64,000 bases of DNA from AP-15 sp963702685 (GTDB lineage: Bacteria; Pseudomonadota; Alphaproteobacteria; ATCC43930; CGMCC-115725): the NCBI GenBank assembly GCA_963702685.1, contig CAVPDQ010000006.1, positions 372,001 to 436,000 on the forward strand. Direction: 5' to 3'. Shown piece by piece: positions 25,765 through 35,326 of this stretch. Position 1 is the first letter of the stretch. Each line of letters opens with the position of its first letter. Below the pieces are notes generated by a model. The model did not search any database, was not told the DNA's origin, and saw only the letters and a list, made by a program, of their open reading frames with translations. Both the position numbers and the translations under genes were made by a program.

Positions 25765-27072
25765 CTAGACCGAGGCCGGGGCCGTTTGTTTGACCAGCCG
25801 GGCGCAGAAAAAGCCGTCGAGCCCGTCATATTCGGCGAAATGGCACGGCAAGGTGCGCAGATCGCCGGTGTCGGTAATCCATTCGGCGCTGGCGCCGATT
25901 TCGGCGGCGTCGATGGGCTCGCGCGCGAGCGCTGCGCCGCCGCGCAGCAGAGCATCGATCCGTTGCGAGCCTTCCTGCGGCTCGAGCGAGCAGGTGCAGT
26001 AGACGAGCGTGCCGCCGGGCCGCAGCATCTCGACCGCGGCGCGCAGCAGGCCTTCCTGCACCGCTGCGAGGCGGGTCACATCTTCGGGCAGCTTCAGATG
26101 GGGGACGTCGGGGTGGCGGCGGATGGCCCCGGTCGTGGTGCACGGCGCGTCGAGCAATACCGCATCCACCGGCTGCGGCGGACGCCAGGAAAGGGCATCG
26201 GCCGCGATCGGCTCGATCGGCAAGGACAACCGGTTGAAGTTGGCGACCAGACGGTCGAGCCGACGGGCCGAGCGGTCGACCGCGGTTACCCGCGCCCCAG
26301 CCGCCGCGAGCTGGGCGGTCTTGCCGCCGGGCGCGGCGCACAGATCGACGACATCGCGTCCGGCGAGGTCGCCGAAGAGCCGCGCCGGCAGCGCGGCGGC
26401 TGCGTCCTGCACCCACCAGGCGCCTTCGTCATAGCCGGGCAACGCCATGATCGAGCCGCCCGACGCGCGGCGCAAGGTGCCGGTCGGCAGCACGACCGCC
26501 TGCAGTTTTTCGCACCAGTCACCGACCCCGTCGCGCAGTGTCAGGTCGAGCGGCGCTTCGCGCATATGCGCCATTGCAATGGCCCGCGCGGTGGCTTCGC
26601 CATAGCCGCGGCTCCACGAATGCCATAGCCAATCGGGCGTGTTGAGGCGGGCGGCGTCCTGCGTCTCCGCCAGGGCCGCACCTTCGACGCTCAGCCGCCG
26701 CAGCACCGCGTTGACGAGGCCCTTGTGCGAAAGAAAGCTGCAGCTGTGCGCCAGATCGACGCTGGTCGCCACCGCCGCATGTGCCGGGGTGCGCAGGAAC
26801 AACAGCTGGGCGATGCCGAGGCGCAGGATGTCGTGCACCGTGGCTGCCCGCGGCGGCAGCGGTGTATTGAGGCACAGCGCTATCAGCGCATCGATCTGCC
26901 CCAGCCGGCGCAGCACCGTGGCGACGAGCAGCCGGGCAAAGGCGCGGTCTCGACCCGACAATTGATGGATCGCCGGGTTCTCTTCGATTGCATCGTCGAG
27001 CGGGCGCCTGCGGCGCAGCACCGCACCGATCAGATCGAGCGCCGCAAGGCGCGCGGTCGGAAATTGTGACAT
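25765..27072 (-). CDS. rsmB: RsmB-family 16S rRNA cytosine-C5 methyltransferase
   Basis: The 435-residue protein has an N-terminal NusB-like RNA-binding domain (ALDLIGAVLRRRRPLDDAI through AVLRRLSVEG, ~140 residues) and a C-terminal NOL1/NOP2/sun methyltransferase domain. SAM motif VVDLCAAPGGKTAQLAA lies near residue 240. The two catalytic cysteines are in LLDAPCTTTGAIRRHP and LVYCTCSLEPQEGSQR. It should methylate C967 of 16S rRNA. The ATG at 27072 has a GGAAAG ribosome site. Confidence 0.9.
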   Translation of the reverse strand: MSQFPTARLAALDLIGAVLRRRRPLDDAIEENPAIHQLSGRDRAFARLLVATVLRRLGQIDALIALCLNTPLPPRAATVHDILRLGIAQLLFLRTPAHAAVATSVDLAHSCSFLSHKGLVNAVLRRLSVEGAALAETQDAARLNTPDWLWHSWSRGYGEATARAIAMAHMREAPLDLTLRDGVGDWCEKLQAVVLPTGTLRRASGGSIMALPGYDEGAWWVQDAAAALPARLFGDLAGRDVVDLCAAPGGKTAQLAAAGARVTAVDRSARRLDRLVANFNRLSLPIEPIAADALSWRPPQPVDAVLLDAPCTTTGAIRRHPDVPHLKLPEDVTRLAAVQEGLLRAAVEMLRPGGTLVYCTCSLEPQEGSQRIDALLRGGAALAREPIDAAEIGASAEWITDTGDLRTLPCHFAEYDGLDGFFCARLVKQTAPASV

Positions 27073-27453
27073 CAACGTTCTTTCCACACCCTCGTCGGCA
27101 GCGCCCGAGCCGCCTGCGGCAGCTCAGGCCGATTTATCCAAAGTTGCCGCGGGAAACGCCGTCCCGCAACCTTCGTTCCACAAGCGCGCTCTAAAGACGC
27201 GGCTGGCGGGCTGGCCATACCCCGCGTTGCGCCCCTGGAAACGAGCTAAAAAGCCCCGCTCCGACCGCAAGCCCGAGCAGAAACCAATGTCAGCCGGGAG
27301 GCGGCGCGATCTCGGCAGCTTATAGGGTATCGGTCCGGGCGATGCTTGCGAACGGGACGACAACACCGATTTTTGACACAAGCCGCACCGGGCTTGCCGA
27401 CACCCGCCGAGGTGCCCATGCTGGCGGCGTCGCCACAGGGAGGTCGCAGCACG
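27073..27453. other. Divergent intergenic region, nothing recognised
   Basis: This 381-base gap separates the minus-strand RsmB gene and the plus-strand dioxygenase, so it should contain both promoters. I examined it for tRNA, small ORFs and riboswitch-like structure and saw nothing convincing. Open frames across it have no family-like motifs. The dioxygenase frame is open back to 27346, but a much better start with an AGGGAGG ribosome site lies at 27454. Confidence 0.4.
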
Positions 27454-28371
27454 ATGATCACGACCCTGGTGCGGGATCGCAGCAGCGCGGGCAGTGTCCC
27501 CGCCGGGTGCGCGATCGGCCCGCGCTTATCGGCGGCGGCGGGGGCTGCGGTGACCGGCATCGATCTGTCACAGCCGTTGGCGCCCGCCCAGCGCGAGCGC
27601 ATCCTCGATGCCTTTCGCGATCACCATGTCATCGTCTTTCCGGAGCAGCTCCTGACGCGGGAGCGGCAGTTTGCGTTTGCGGCGAATTTTGGCGAAGTCG
27701 AGCGCCACGGCGGATCGCCGACAAAGCGATACGCGGTTGCCCATGTGATCTCGAACCTCGACGCCAGCGGCAACCCGGTCGACCGGTCTTTCTCTGCGGT
27801 CAGCAACTATCGCTGGCATACCGACAAATCCTATCATCCGGTGCCGCCGATGGCGACGATGCTTTACGCGGTCGAATTGCCATCATCCGGCGGCGACACG
27901 GAATTTGCCAACACGGCAATGGCTTATGCTGCGCTGCCGGAGGAGACGAAACGCCGGATCGCCGCGCTGCGGGTAGTTTTTCGCTGGGGTGCCGGCCTCA
28001 GCGAAACGGACGCGGCCGCGTATGGCGGATCGGCGGCGCGCCCGGCGGTTTCCCACCCGCTGGTGCGCACCCATCCCGATACCGGGGCAAAGGCGCTCTA
28101 TCTCGGCAATCACGCCTCGCATATCGACGGGCTGCCAAAGGCGGAGGGAGCGGTCTTGCTCGACCGGCTGCTCGACCACGCGACCCGGCGGGAATTCGTC
28201 TACGCCCATCGCTGGCGCCGCGGCGATTTGGTGATGTGGGACAATCGCTGTCTTTTGCACCGCGCCGTCGCCAATTACGATTTGAGCCGAGACCGGCGGA
28301 TCCTGCATCGTACCGTGGTAAAGGGGACGCGCGCCGGTCTGAGCAGAGCTTTCTTCATCCGCGCCCGGTGA
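27454..28371 (+). CDS. TauD/TfdA family Fe(II)/2-oxoglutarate dioxygenase
   Basis: The 305-residue protein carries the 2-His-1-carboxylate facial triad: His122 and Asp124 in WHTDKSYH and the distal His near residue 284 in RRILHRTVVKG, with the 2-oxoglutarate-binding Arg nearby. Also typical are IVFPEQLLTRERQFAFAANF and GGDTEFANTAMAYAALP. Family members oxidise taurine, alkyl sulfates, phenoxyacetates or similar. No taurine or sulfonate transporter is adjacent, so the substrate is open. The start is the ATG following AGGGAGGTCGCAGCACG. Confidence 0.88.
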   Translation: MITTLVRDRSSAGSVPAGCAIGPRLSAAAGAAVTGIDLSQPLAPAQRERILDAFRDHHVIVFPEQLLTRERQFAFAANFGEVERHGGSPTKRYAVAHVISNLDASGNPVDRSFSAVSNYRWHTDKSYHPVPPMATMLYAVELPSSGGDTEFANTAMAYAALPEETKRRIAALRVVFRWGAGLSETDAAAYGGSAARPAVSHPLVRTHPDTGAKALYLGNHASHIDGLPKAEGAVLLDRLLDHATRREFVYAHRWRRGDLVMWDNRCLLHRAVANYDLSRDRRILHRTVVKGTRAGLSRAFFIRAR

Positions 28372-29761
28372 CGCCGCCGCCGCGCCGTCAGCCTTCGGAC
28401 GCGGTTTCGGTCATCCGGTCGGTTGCGGTCGCAGCGGCCCGGCCCGGCCCGCGGACGCGAGGGCGGCGCGGTCCGCCGGATCGGCCTCGCGCTGACCAGC
28501 TCGGCAGCGACAACGCGGCGCGCGGCCGCGGCGATGATCAGGACCGCATAGAGCCCGTCATAGCTCGCCAGCGTCACAAAGGTGCCGCCGGCACAATATC
28601 CGACCAACGCGACCTGCAGCATTCGCCCCAAATTATTTGCCCACAATAAGTTCGGGTTTTTCCGGGTATGTCGAAGCAGCCATTGAGCGTCGATGGCGAG
28701 GCTCGCCAATGATCGCGATAAAGATCGCGAGGCCGACGAAACCCTGTTCGCCGAGCATTTCGAACCAGATGCTGTGGGGCGCGCGTGGTCTGGTCAATCT
28801 CGGCAGGCCGCTGTCGGCGAGCGCCTGGTTGGTCGCGGGGGGATCGTAAGACCAGAAGAACCCGCCGCCGAAAATCGGGCGCTTCCGCGCCATGGCGATC
28901 GCCAGCTGCCACATATAGAGGCGGCTCTCCGCCGATTGGTCCTTCTGATAGCTGTCGATCGTCGCCATCCGTTCGAACCATTGCTCGGGCGCGAAGCTCC
29001 ACATTCCGATGACGGCGACGAAAATGACCAGCAAGGTCGAGATTTTTTTGCGCGAACGCAGCCACAGGATCCCGGTCATCGCCGTAATGGCAACCAGCGC
29101 ACCTCGTGAATAGGTGAAAACATCGCCGATGATGGTCAGCCCGATCAGTCCAAGCAACGGCCATTTGAACCTAGGTTGCGGGTAGCGTTCTCGCAAGTAA
29201 AAAAGCAACGGCAACACCATGGTCAGCGCGACACCGAGATCATTGTTGTCGCCGATCATCGAACCGGGCGGTCCGTAAACCCGATACGGCGCCGCCGTGC
29301 AATATCGCGAATACTCCGCCGCGGAAACCGAAAAAGGCAACCGACAGAACACATACCACTATCAACTGGTCGAGGCGAGCGCGGGTCGTAGTCAGCGTAT
29401 AAGCAACCAGCGTCATCAGCAGCATTTTCTCGGTGAGCTGCCAGCGCGACCAGATCTGGTCGGGACGAGCGATACCCTCCAGCGAGGTCACTGAAATCCA
29501 CAGCATCAGCAGCAGCAGCAGCAGCGTCGTCTTGTTCCAGGGCGGCGTTTTCGGCTCGTTCGGCGCCAGGAACCAAGCCACCCAGGTGGTGACCGCGACA
29601 ATCAACGCATAGGGCGGATCGGCGAAAGGCCCGCCCCAGACGAGCCTATGGGGGTTCATCAACGACACCCAGAACCACATCAGGATGCCGAAGAACGGAC
29701 CCTTTATGAAGATGAAGGGCAGCAGCCCAAAAAAGGCGAGGGCCAGGGCATATCCGCGCAC
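28275..29761 (-). pseudogene. Broken O-antigen ligase/polymerase (DUF5935 + Wzy_C, exosortase-A-associated type)
   Basis: Three consecutive frames make up one gene. The first (from GTG 29761, GGAGGAG ribosome site) encodes the DUF5935 N-terminus (GILMWFWVSLMNPHRLVWG, then LTEKMLLMTLVAYTLTTT). Near 29290 one extra base shifts the frame, and the second continues YRVYGPPGSMIGDNNDLGVA through GGGFFWSYDPP and GEQGFVGLAIFIAII. Near 28711 a second shift leads to LAIDAQWLLRHTRKNPNLLW and GYCAGGTFVTLAS. Intact homologues are multi-pass membrane proteins of the 'putative O-glycosylation ligase' group linked to exosortase A. The C-terminal boundary is uncertain and overlaps the dioxygenase gene. It is either a decayed gene or an assembly artefact. 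Confidence 0.75.
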
Positions 29762-30119
29762 GCTATCGCCACTCCTCCAGACTGCCGGCGATGTCGAGCT
29801 CGATAGGGATTATCCGCCCCATTCCAATCCCATCAACTCCGATGTGCGACAAATTGGCGTTAATAAATGATTTATCGGAGCCAAGCACGTCGCTGAAATA
29901 CACAGGCTAATCTAGCGCATTTGAAGCGTACGGGCAACCTCGATCGTAACGTCCGCAGGTAAGCTGGGGGATTTGCGCCCTTGACGGCTCAGATGGGAGA
30001 TCACGCGCGGCCACTGATCCCGTTTGGCTCGGCCGAAGATCGAAGGGGCGATTGCCCTAGATCAGCGAAGCGGCTTCGGGCGGTGGCTGACCGACCTCGC
30101 AAGCGCCGTCTCTCGGTGC
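29762..30119. other. Intergenic region, AT-rich patch, nothing recognised
   Basis: These 358 bases lie between the start of the broken O-antigen ligase and the stop of a small membrane protein gene, both minus strand. A relatively AT-rich patch at about 29845-29930 is the likely promoter region of the ligase. No RNA gene, repeat or motif-bearing ORF was seen. Confidence 0.35.
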
Positions 30120-30356
30120 TCAACAATCCTCGTGGCCGGTTTCGTCATAGCCGTGCCGGTTGCTGTAAAACATCAGCGACATCAGGCCGATCCCGAGCCC
30201 CAGGGTGGCGACGACGCCAAAGCCCATCGCCAGCCAGCCCTTCCAGCTGATCTCGGAGACACCGAGCGCATTCCAGGAAATCGTGATCGCGATCGCCACC
30301 GCCAAAACCGCGGCGGCCCCGACCGCGGCGGCGAGCCAGCTCGTTTTTGAGCGCAT
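30120..30356 (-). CDS. Small two-helix membrane protein, function unknown
   Basis: The 78-residue protein starts at an ATG preceded by a strong GAGGAG ribosome site. The frame upstream is not coding. It has two hydrophobic helices (WLAAAVGAAAVLAVAIAITI and WLAMGFGVVATLGLGIGLMSLMF) joined by a short loop SWNALGVSEISWKG, and a charged His-rich tail (NRHGYDETGHEDC). I recognise no named family. It is probably an inner-membrane protein with both ends on the same side. Confidence 0.65.
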   Translation of the reverse strand: MRSKTSWLAAAVGAAAVLAVAIAITISWNALGVSEISWKGWLAMGFGVVATLGLGIGLMSLMFYSNRHGYDETGHEDC

Positions 30357-30485
30357 GCCCTGCTCCTCTATTGGCGTACCCGAAGAACGTGCCGGGCGGC
30401 GATCTGTCCCTTCAGGCAAAAGCCGCTTACGCCGTGACCGCCAGCCATGGCAAAGTGGCCGCGCCGCTCCCCGACGGAGACCACA

Positions 30486-31781
30486 ATGCCAACCGAAAGC
30501 AAGCATCCCGAGACCCTAGTGCTGCACGCCGGCTACCGCAGCGACCCGACGACGACCGCGGTCGCGGTGCCGATCTACCAGACGACGAGCTATCAGTTCC
30601 GCGACACCCAGCACGCCGCCGATCTGTTTGGGCTCGCCGAGCTCGGCAACATCTATACCCGGATCATGAACCCGACGACCGCCGTGCTCGAAGAGCGGGT
30701 CGCCGCGCTCGAAGGTGGGGTCGCCGCCCTGGCGCTCGCCTCGGGGCAGGCCGCCTCGCTGTTCGCGGTCAACAACATCTGCCACACCGGCGACAATTTC
30801 GTCGCCTCGACCGACCTCTACGGCGGCACCTGGAACCTCTTTCTCAACACGATGCAAAAGACGATGGGGATCGAGGTCCGCTTCGTCGATCCGGCCGACC
30901 CGGAGAATTTCCGCCGCGCCACCGATGCGCGCACCCGCTGCTATTATGCCGAGACCCTGCCCAACCCGAAGCTCGAAGTGTTCCCGATCGGCGAGGTGGC
31001 GAAGATCGGGCGCGAATTGGGCGTGCCGTTGATCGTCGACAACACCGCAGCCCCGGTGCTGTGCCGGCCGCTCGACCACGGCGCCGCGATCGTCATGCAT
31101 TCGACCACCAAATACATCGGCGGCCACGGCAATTCGATCGGCGGCATCGTCGTCGATGGCGGCAATTTCGACTGGGAAAAGCACGCCGACCGGTTTCCGA
31201 TGCTGAACCAGCCCGATCCGAGCTACCACGGCGCCGTCTGGACCCAGGCGGTCAAGCCGATGGGTCCGGTTGCCTACATCATCAAGATGCGGGTGACCTT
31301 GCTGCGCGACCTCGGTGCCGCGATGAGCCCGTTCAACGCCTTTCTGTTTATCCAGGGGCTCGAGACGCTGCCGCTGCGGATGCGTGCGCACAGCGCCAAC
31401 ACGCTGGCGGTCTGCAAGCTTCTCGGCCAGCATCCCAAGGTCACCCGCGTCATTCACCCGAGCCTGATGGAGGGTGAAAAAAAGCGCCGCGCCGACGCCT
31501 ATATGAAGGGTGGGCTCGGCGGGCTGATCGGCTTCGAGCTGCGCGGCGGCAAGGATGCCGGGCGGCGCTTTATCGACGCGCTCGAAATGTTCTACCACGT
31601 CGCCAATATCGGCAATTCGCGCAGCCTGGCGATCCACCCGGCCTCGACCACCCACTCGCAGCTCTCGCCCGAGGAGCAATTGCAGACCGGGGTCACCGAC
31701 AATTACGTGCGGCTCTCGGTCGGGATCGAGCACGAGGACGATATCCTCGCCGATCTGAAGCAGGCGCTCGACAAGGCGTGA
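30486..31781 (+). CDS. metY: O-acetylhomoserine aminocarboxypropyltransferase (sulfhydrylase)
   Basis: The 431-residue PLP enzyme of the Cys/Met metabolism family forms homocysteine from O-acetylhomoserine and sulfide. Landmarks are TLVLHAGYRSDPTTTAVAVP, IYQTTSYQF, YTRIMNPTTAVLEERVAALE, VDNTAAPVLCRP and the PLP lysine Lys209 in MHSTTKYIGGHG, plus the late SRSLAIHPASTTH motif. The ATG at 30486 has a GGAGA ribosome site. The stop overlaps the next gene as GTGA. I looked for a SAM-II or SAM/SAH riboswitch upstream and could not match one. Confidence 0.93.
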   Translation: MPTESKHPETLVLHAGYRSDPTTTAVAVPIYQTTSYQFRDTQHAADLFGLAELGNIYTRIMNPTTAVLEERVAALEGGVAALALASGQAASLFAVNNICHTGDNFVASTDLYGGTWNLFLNTMQKTMGIEVRFVDPADPENFRRATDARTRCYYAETLPNPKLEVFPIGEVAKIGRELGVPLIVDNTAAPVLCRPLDHGAAIVMHSTTKYIGGHGNSIGGIVVDGGNFDWEKHADRFPMLNQPDPSYHGAVWTQAVKPMGPVAYIIKMRVTLLRDLGAAMSPFNAFLFIQGLETLPLRMRAHSANTLAVCKLLGQHPKVTRVIHPSLMEGEKKRRADAYMKGGLGGLIGFELRGGKDAGRRFIDALEMFYHVANIGNSRSLAIHPASTTHSQLSPEEQLQTGVTDNYVRLSVGIEHEDDILADLKQALDKA

Positions 31782-32654
31782 CCGCGTCGGCGCCGCGGGT
31801 CGTTCTCGGCGGCGAAGCGGTCCTGCCGCTCGAGTGGCCGATCGATCTCGGGCTGACGGTCGCGAGCCACGGCTGGGCCCATCTGGCGCCGTGGCATTGG
31901 GAACCGGACACCGGCCGCCTCGCCCGGCGCGAGCTGATCGCGGGCCGGCTCGGCTCGATCGAGGCAGCGCAGTCGGCTCCCGACGCGCTCCTCGTTCGCT
32001 GGACCGGGTTCGGGCGCGCCGACGAGGCTGCCGTGCTCGCCCGCGTCCGCCGCTGGGTGTCCGCCGACTGGGAACCGTGGCCGGCGATGGCGGCACTCGG
32101 TGCCGAAGCGGCGCTGATCCGGCGCGGCGGCGGCCGGATCCTGCGCTGCTCTTCGTTCTACGAGGATTTTGTCAAAACCATTTTGACGATCAACACCAGC
32201 TGGTCCTCGACCGTGCGGATGGCCGCGGCGCTCGTCGCCGAGCCGGGCGGCGGAGCCTTCCCCGAGCCCGCGGCGATGCTGGATTACGGCGAGGCGCGGC
32301 TGCGCGAACGGGCCAAGCTCGGCTTTCGCGCACCGACCGTGATCGCTGCCACCCGCCGGCTCGTCGAAGACAGCGCGATCGAACTCTGCCGGGAACGGCG
32401 ACCCCGCCCGGCTCGACCACGATTATCTGATCGCGATCAAGGGCATCGGACCCTACGCCGCGGCGCATTGCCGGCTGTTGCTGCACGATTTCTCGCGCCT
32501 TCCGGTCAATTCCTCGGTCACCGCCTATTTGCGCGACCACCACGGTTGCGACCCCGCTGCCTTCGCCGCCGCCCGCTCGGGCTGGGGAGCCTATCTGGCG
32601 CTCGGCTACCGCCTCGCCCGCCTACGGGAAAAGCTCGAAGACGCCGGTGGCTGA
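31778..32654 (+). pseudogene. HhH-GPD DNA glycosylase (AlkA/3-methyladenine type), frameshifted
   Basis: The first frame (from a GTG overlapping metY by 4 bp) gives ~205 residues with AlkA/Ogg-type features: LVRWTGFGRADEAAVLARVRRW and SSFYEDFVKTILTINTSW. Near 32385-32400 the frame must shift by one base, after which the helix-hairpin-helix IKGIGPYAAAH and PVNSSVTAYLRDHHG continue to a stop at 32652-32654. Without the shift the HhH DNA-binding element is lost and the original frame runs on to 32899 as nonsense. Total length after correction (~290 residues) suits the family, so an indel error in the assembly is as likely as true loss of a base-excision repair enzyme. Confidence 0.7.
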
Positions 32655-32673
32655 GTAGCCGGCTAACGCCCGC

Positions 32674-33002
32674 TCAGTGCGCGAAGCGCGCGGCTGCCGT
32701 CAAGACCACCCCGATGAACCCGCAATGGCAAAAATGTCGAGGATCGACTGTCGGCGCGTCGGTCGTTGAAGCATATCAAGCCGCAATTCATGCCGCAGAT
32801 CAGCCAGATCCGCCCTTGTCACCAGGTCGGGCAGCTTGGCGATTAGGAAGCCGTGCATCTCGTCGATGCGGGGGGCGAGGCGATTCAATAACGACCTGAC
32901 CTCCGCCAAATCTCCTCTAATGTGGGCGACATCCACTTCGAGCTTGGCAACGCGCGCGCCAACCCCAGGGTCATGCGGCTCACCACCTACCGTATCGGCC
33001 AT
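32674..33002 (-). pseudogene. Small coiled-coil protein with C-terminal membrane helix, frameshifted at the end
   Basis: The frame from ATG 33002 encodes EPHDPGVGARVAKLEVDVAHIRGDLAEVRSLLNRL-type heptads (several quoted in part only), then RHELRLDMLQRPTRRQS and DIFAIAG. It then ends early at 32700. Restoring one T near 32720 continues it as FIGVVLTAAARFAH and a stop at 32674-32676, giving the usual hydrophobic C-terminal anchor of such proteins. Function is unknown. The pattern resembles short coiled-coil proteins anchored in the inner membrane of alphaproteobacteria. Confidence 0.55.
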
Positions 33003-33131
33003 TCGCTGCCTGCCGCCCTTTCGGATAATGACCGGTGCTACGATTACAGAGCACGCGCTGCGAGTCGATGCATCAGCTTCAACACCCAGCTCTTGCGCGG
33101 GACGCTTCGGTCTCAGCGATCCGATTTCGGC

Positions 33132-33929
33132 TCAGCCCGGGCGCAGCGGGTGGGCGTGGTCGAGCGGGCCGTGGCCGCGGCCGAGACCGGGTGCGGTCGC
33201 GATCGCGCGCTGGACATAGGTGCGGGCACGATCGACCGCGGTTTCGGTGTCGAGGCCCTGCGCCAGCCCGGCGGCAATTGCCGAGGCGAGGGTGCAGCCG
33301 GTGCCGTGGGTGTGGCGGGTGTCGATCCGCGGGCTTTCCCAGAGGCGAAACCCGGATCGGGTCGCGAGCACGTCGGTCACGGTGTCCCCGGCAAGATGCC
33401 CGCCCTTGACCAGCACCGCTGTGCAGCCGAGCTTTAGCAAAACCTCGCCGGCGCGCTGCATCGCGGCGACATCGCCGATCGCGGCGCCGCACAGGATCTC
33501 GGCCTCGGGGAGGTTCGGGGTCAGCACCGTCGCGCGCGCGATGAGCCGCCGCTTTAATGTTTCGACCGCGTCGGGCTCGATCAGCCGGGCGCCGCCCTTG
33601 GCCGCCATCACCGGATCGACGACGAGCGGGACCGCGGCGGCCCGCTCCTCCAATACCGCCGCGACGGTTTCGATCACCGCCGCATCGTGCAGCATTCCGG
33701 TCTTGACCGCGTCGGCGCCGATATCGTCCAGCACAACCTCGATCTGACGCCGGATGAAATCGGGCGGGACCGGCATGACGCCAAAAACGCCCTCGGTGTT
33801 CTGCACAGTCAGCGCGGTGACCGCCGTCGCAGCATAACCGTCGAGCATCGTCACGGTCTTGATGTCGGCCTGGATGCCGGCGCCGCCGCCCGAATCCGAG
33901 CCGGCGACGATCAGGACCCGGCCGCGCAC
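33132..33929 (-). CDS. thiD: Hydroxymethylpyrimidine/phosphomethylpyrimidine kinase
   Basis: The 265-residue ribokinase-fold enzyme phosphorylates HMP and HMP-P in thiamine synthesis. Motifs are VLIVAGSDSGGGAGIQADIK at the start, GADAVKTGML, VVDPVMAAKGG, VLTPNLPEAEIL and the anion-hole/catalytic THGTGCTLASAIAA. The GTG at 33929 shares its first base with the glmM stop (TAGTG) and starts the conserved domain. The long upstream extension is a glmM shadow. It is the last gene of the long minus-strand block. Confidence 0.92.
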   Translation of the reverse strand: MRGRVLIVAGSDSGGGAGIQADIKTVTMLDGYAATAVTALTVQNTEGVFGVMPVPPDFIRRQIEVVLDDIGADAVKTGMLHDAAVIETVAAVLEERAAAVPLVVDPVMAAKGGARLIEPDAVETLKRRLIARATVLTPNLPEAEILCGAAIGDVAAMQRAGEVLLKLGCTAVLVKGGHLAGDTVTDVLATRSGFRLWESPRIDTRHTHGTGCTLASAIAAGLAQGLDTETAVDRARTYVQRAIATAPGLGRGHGPLDHAHPLRPG

Positions 33930-35326
33930 TATTCGGCGGCCTGCGCGGGGCCTCGGTGCAGCCGCCGCGGCGGGACATCGTCGATTTCGGCGGCGGCACG
34001 AATCACCGCGCAAACTTCGGCGACGATTTCGCTGACCATTTGCTCGTCCTCGCCCTGGGCCATCACCCGGATGACCGGCTCGGTGCCGGAGCGGCGAATT
34101 ACCAGGCGGCCGGCATTGCCGAGCCGCGCCTCGCACTCGGCGACCGCCGCCTTCACATGCGGTCTGTCGAGCGGCACCGCCTTGCCATGCCTCACGCTGT
34201 CTGAACGCTGCGGCACCGGGGTGAACAGCCGTCCGACCTCGCTCGCCGGGCGGCCGGTCTCGACGATCGAAGCCAGCACCTGAAGTGCCGCGATCAGCCC
34301 GTCGCCGGTCGTTGCATAATCGGCGAGGATGATATGGCCGGATTGCTCGCCGCCGAGATTGCAGCCATGGGCGCGCATCTTCTCGGCAACATAGCGGTCG
34401 CCGACCGCGGCGCGGTGCAGCCCGATGCCGTGCCCGGCAAGAAACCGCTCGAGGCCGAGGTTGGACATTACGGTCGCGACCAAAGCGCCGCCGGTGAGCC
34501 GGCCGCTGCGTGCGAGGCCGGTTGCGATCAGCGCCATCAGCTGGTCGCCGTCCAGGATCATGCCGTGCTCGTCGGCGACGATCAGCCGGTCTGCGTCGCC
34601 ATCGAGCGCGATGCCGATGTCGGCGCGCCGGGCCAATACCTCACGCCGCATCTGCTCGGGCGACAGGGCACCGCATTCGCAGTTGATGTTGAGCCCATCC
34701 GGGGTGACGCCGAGCGAGAACACCTCGGCGCCGAGCTCCCAAAACACGGTCGGCGCGACTTTATAGGCCGCACCGTGCGCGCAATCGACGACGATACGCA
34801 ACCCGTCGAGCCGCAACCCGCGCGGAAAGCTCTGCTTGACAAATTCGATGTAGCGCCCGCCGGCGTCGTCGAGAAACTTGACCCGGCCGAGCTCGGATGG
34901 GGCGGCGCGCCGGCTCGGCCCCCGGGCCAGGCAGCTCTCGATCCTGGCCTCGATCTCGTCCGACAATTTGTAGCCGTCATGGCCAAACAGCTTGATGCCG
35001 TTATCGGCATAGGGGTTGTGCGAGGCCGACAGCACGACGCCCAAATCGGCGCGCAGGCTGCGCGTCAACATCGCAATCGCCGGGGTCGGCAACGGCCCGA
35101 CCAGAACCACGTCCATGCCCATCGTGACAAAGCCGGCGGTCAAGGCCGGCTCGAGCATGTAGCCCGAGAGCCTCGTGTCCTTGCCGATCACGACAAGGTG
35201 CTTGTGCGTGCCGTTGTGAAAGCACTCGCTGACCGCCATCGCCACTTTCAGCGCGGTCTCGGGCGTCATCGGCTCGCTGTTGGCGGTGCCGCGGATGCCG
35301 TCAGTCCCGAAGAGCTTGCGCTCCAT
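33929..35326 (-). CDS. glmM: Phosphoglucosamine mutase
   Basis: The 465-residue enzyme converts glucosamine-6-phosphate to glucosamine-1-phosphate for UDP-GlcNAc, peptidoglycan and LPS. It begins RKLFGTDGIRGTAN. The phosphoserine loop is VVLSASHNPYADNGIK, the metal loop is ALDGDADRLI, the sugar loop contains GGEQSGHII, and the phosphate-binding loop is RRSGTEPVIRVM. The ATG at 35326 has a GGGGGAGG ribosome site. In many relatives folP sits between ftsH and glmM; here the gap is only 154 bp and folP is absent. Confidence 0.95.
   Translation of the reverse strand: MERKLFGTDGIRGTANSEPMTPETALKVAMAVSECFHNGTHKHLVVIGKDTRLSGYMLEPALTAGFVTMGMDVVLVGPLPTPAIAMLTRSLRADLGVVLSASHNPYADNGIKLFGHDGYKLSDEIEARIESCLARGPSRRAAPSELGRVKFLDDAGGRYIEFVKQSFPRGLRLDGLRIVVDCAHGAAYKVAPTVFWELGAEVFSLGVTPDGLNINCECGALSPEQMRREVLARRADIGIALDGDADRLIVADEHGMILDGDQLMALIATGLARSGRLTGGALVATVMSNLGLERFLAGHGIGLHRAAVGDRYVAEKMRAHGCNLGGEQSGHIILADYATTGDGLIAALQVLASIVETGRPASEVGRLFTPVPQRSDSVRHGKAVPLDRPHVKAAVAECEARLGNAGRLVIRRSGTEPVIRVMAQGEDEQMVSEIVAEVCAVIRAAAEIDDVPPRRLHRGPAQAAE

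Noticed and set aside
30357..30485. Possible SAM-type riboswitch upstream of metY
   Set aside because: The sequence does not match the SAM-II or SAM/SAH consensus when read by eye; a short stem exists but without conserved core bases.
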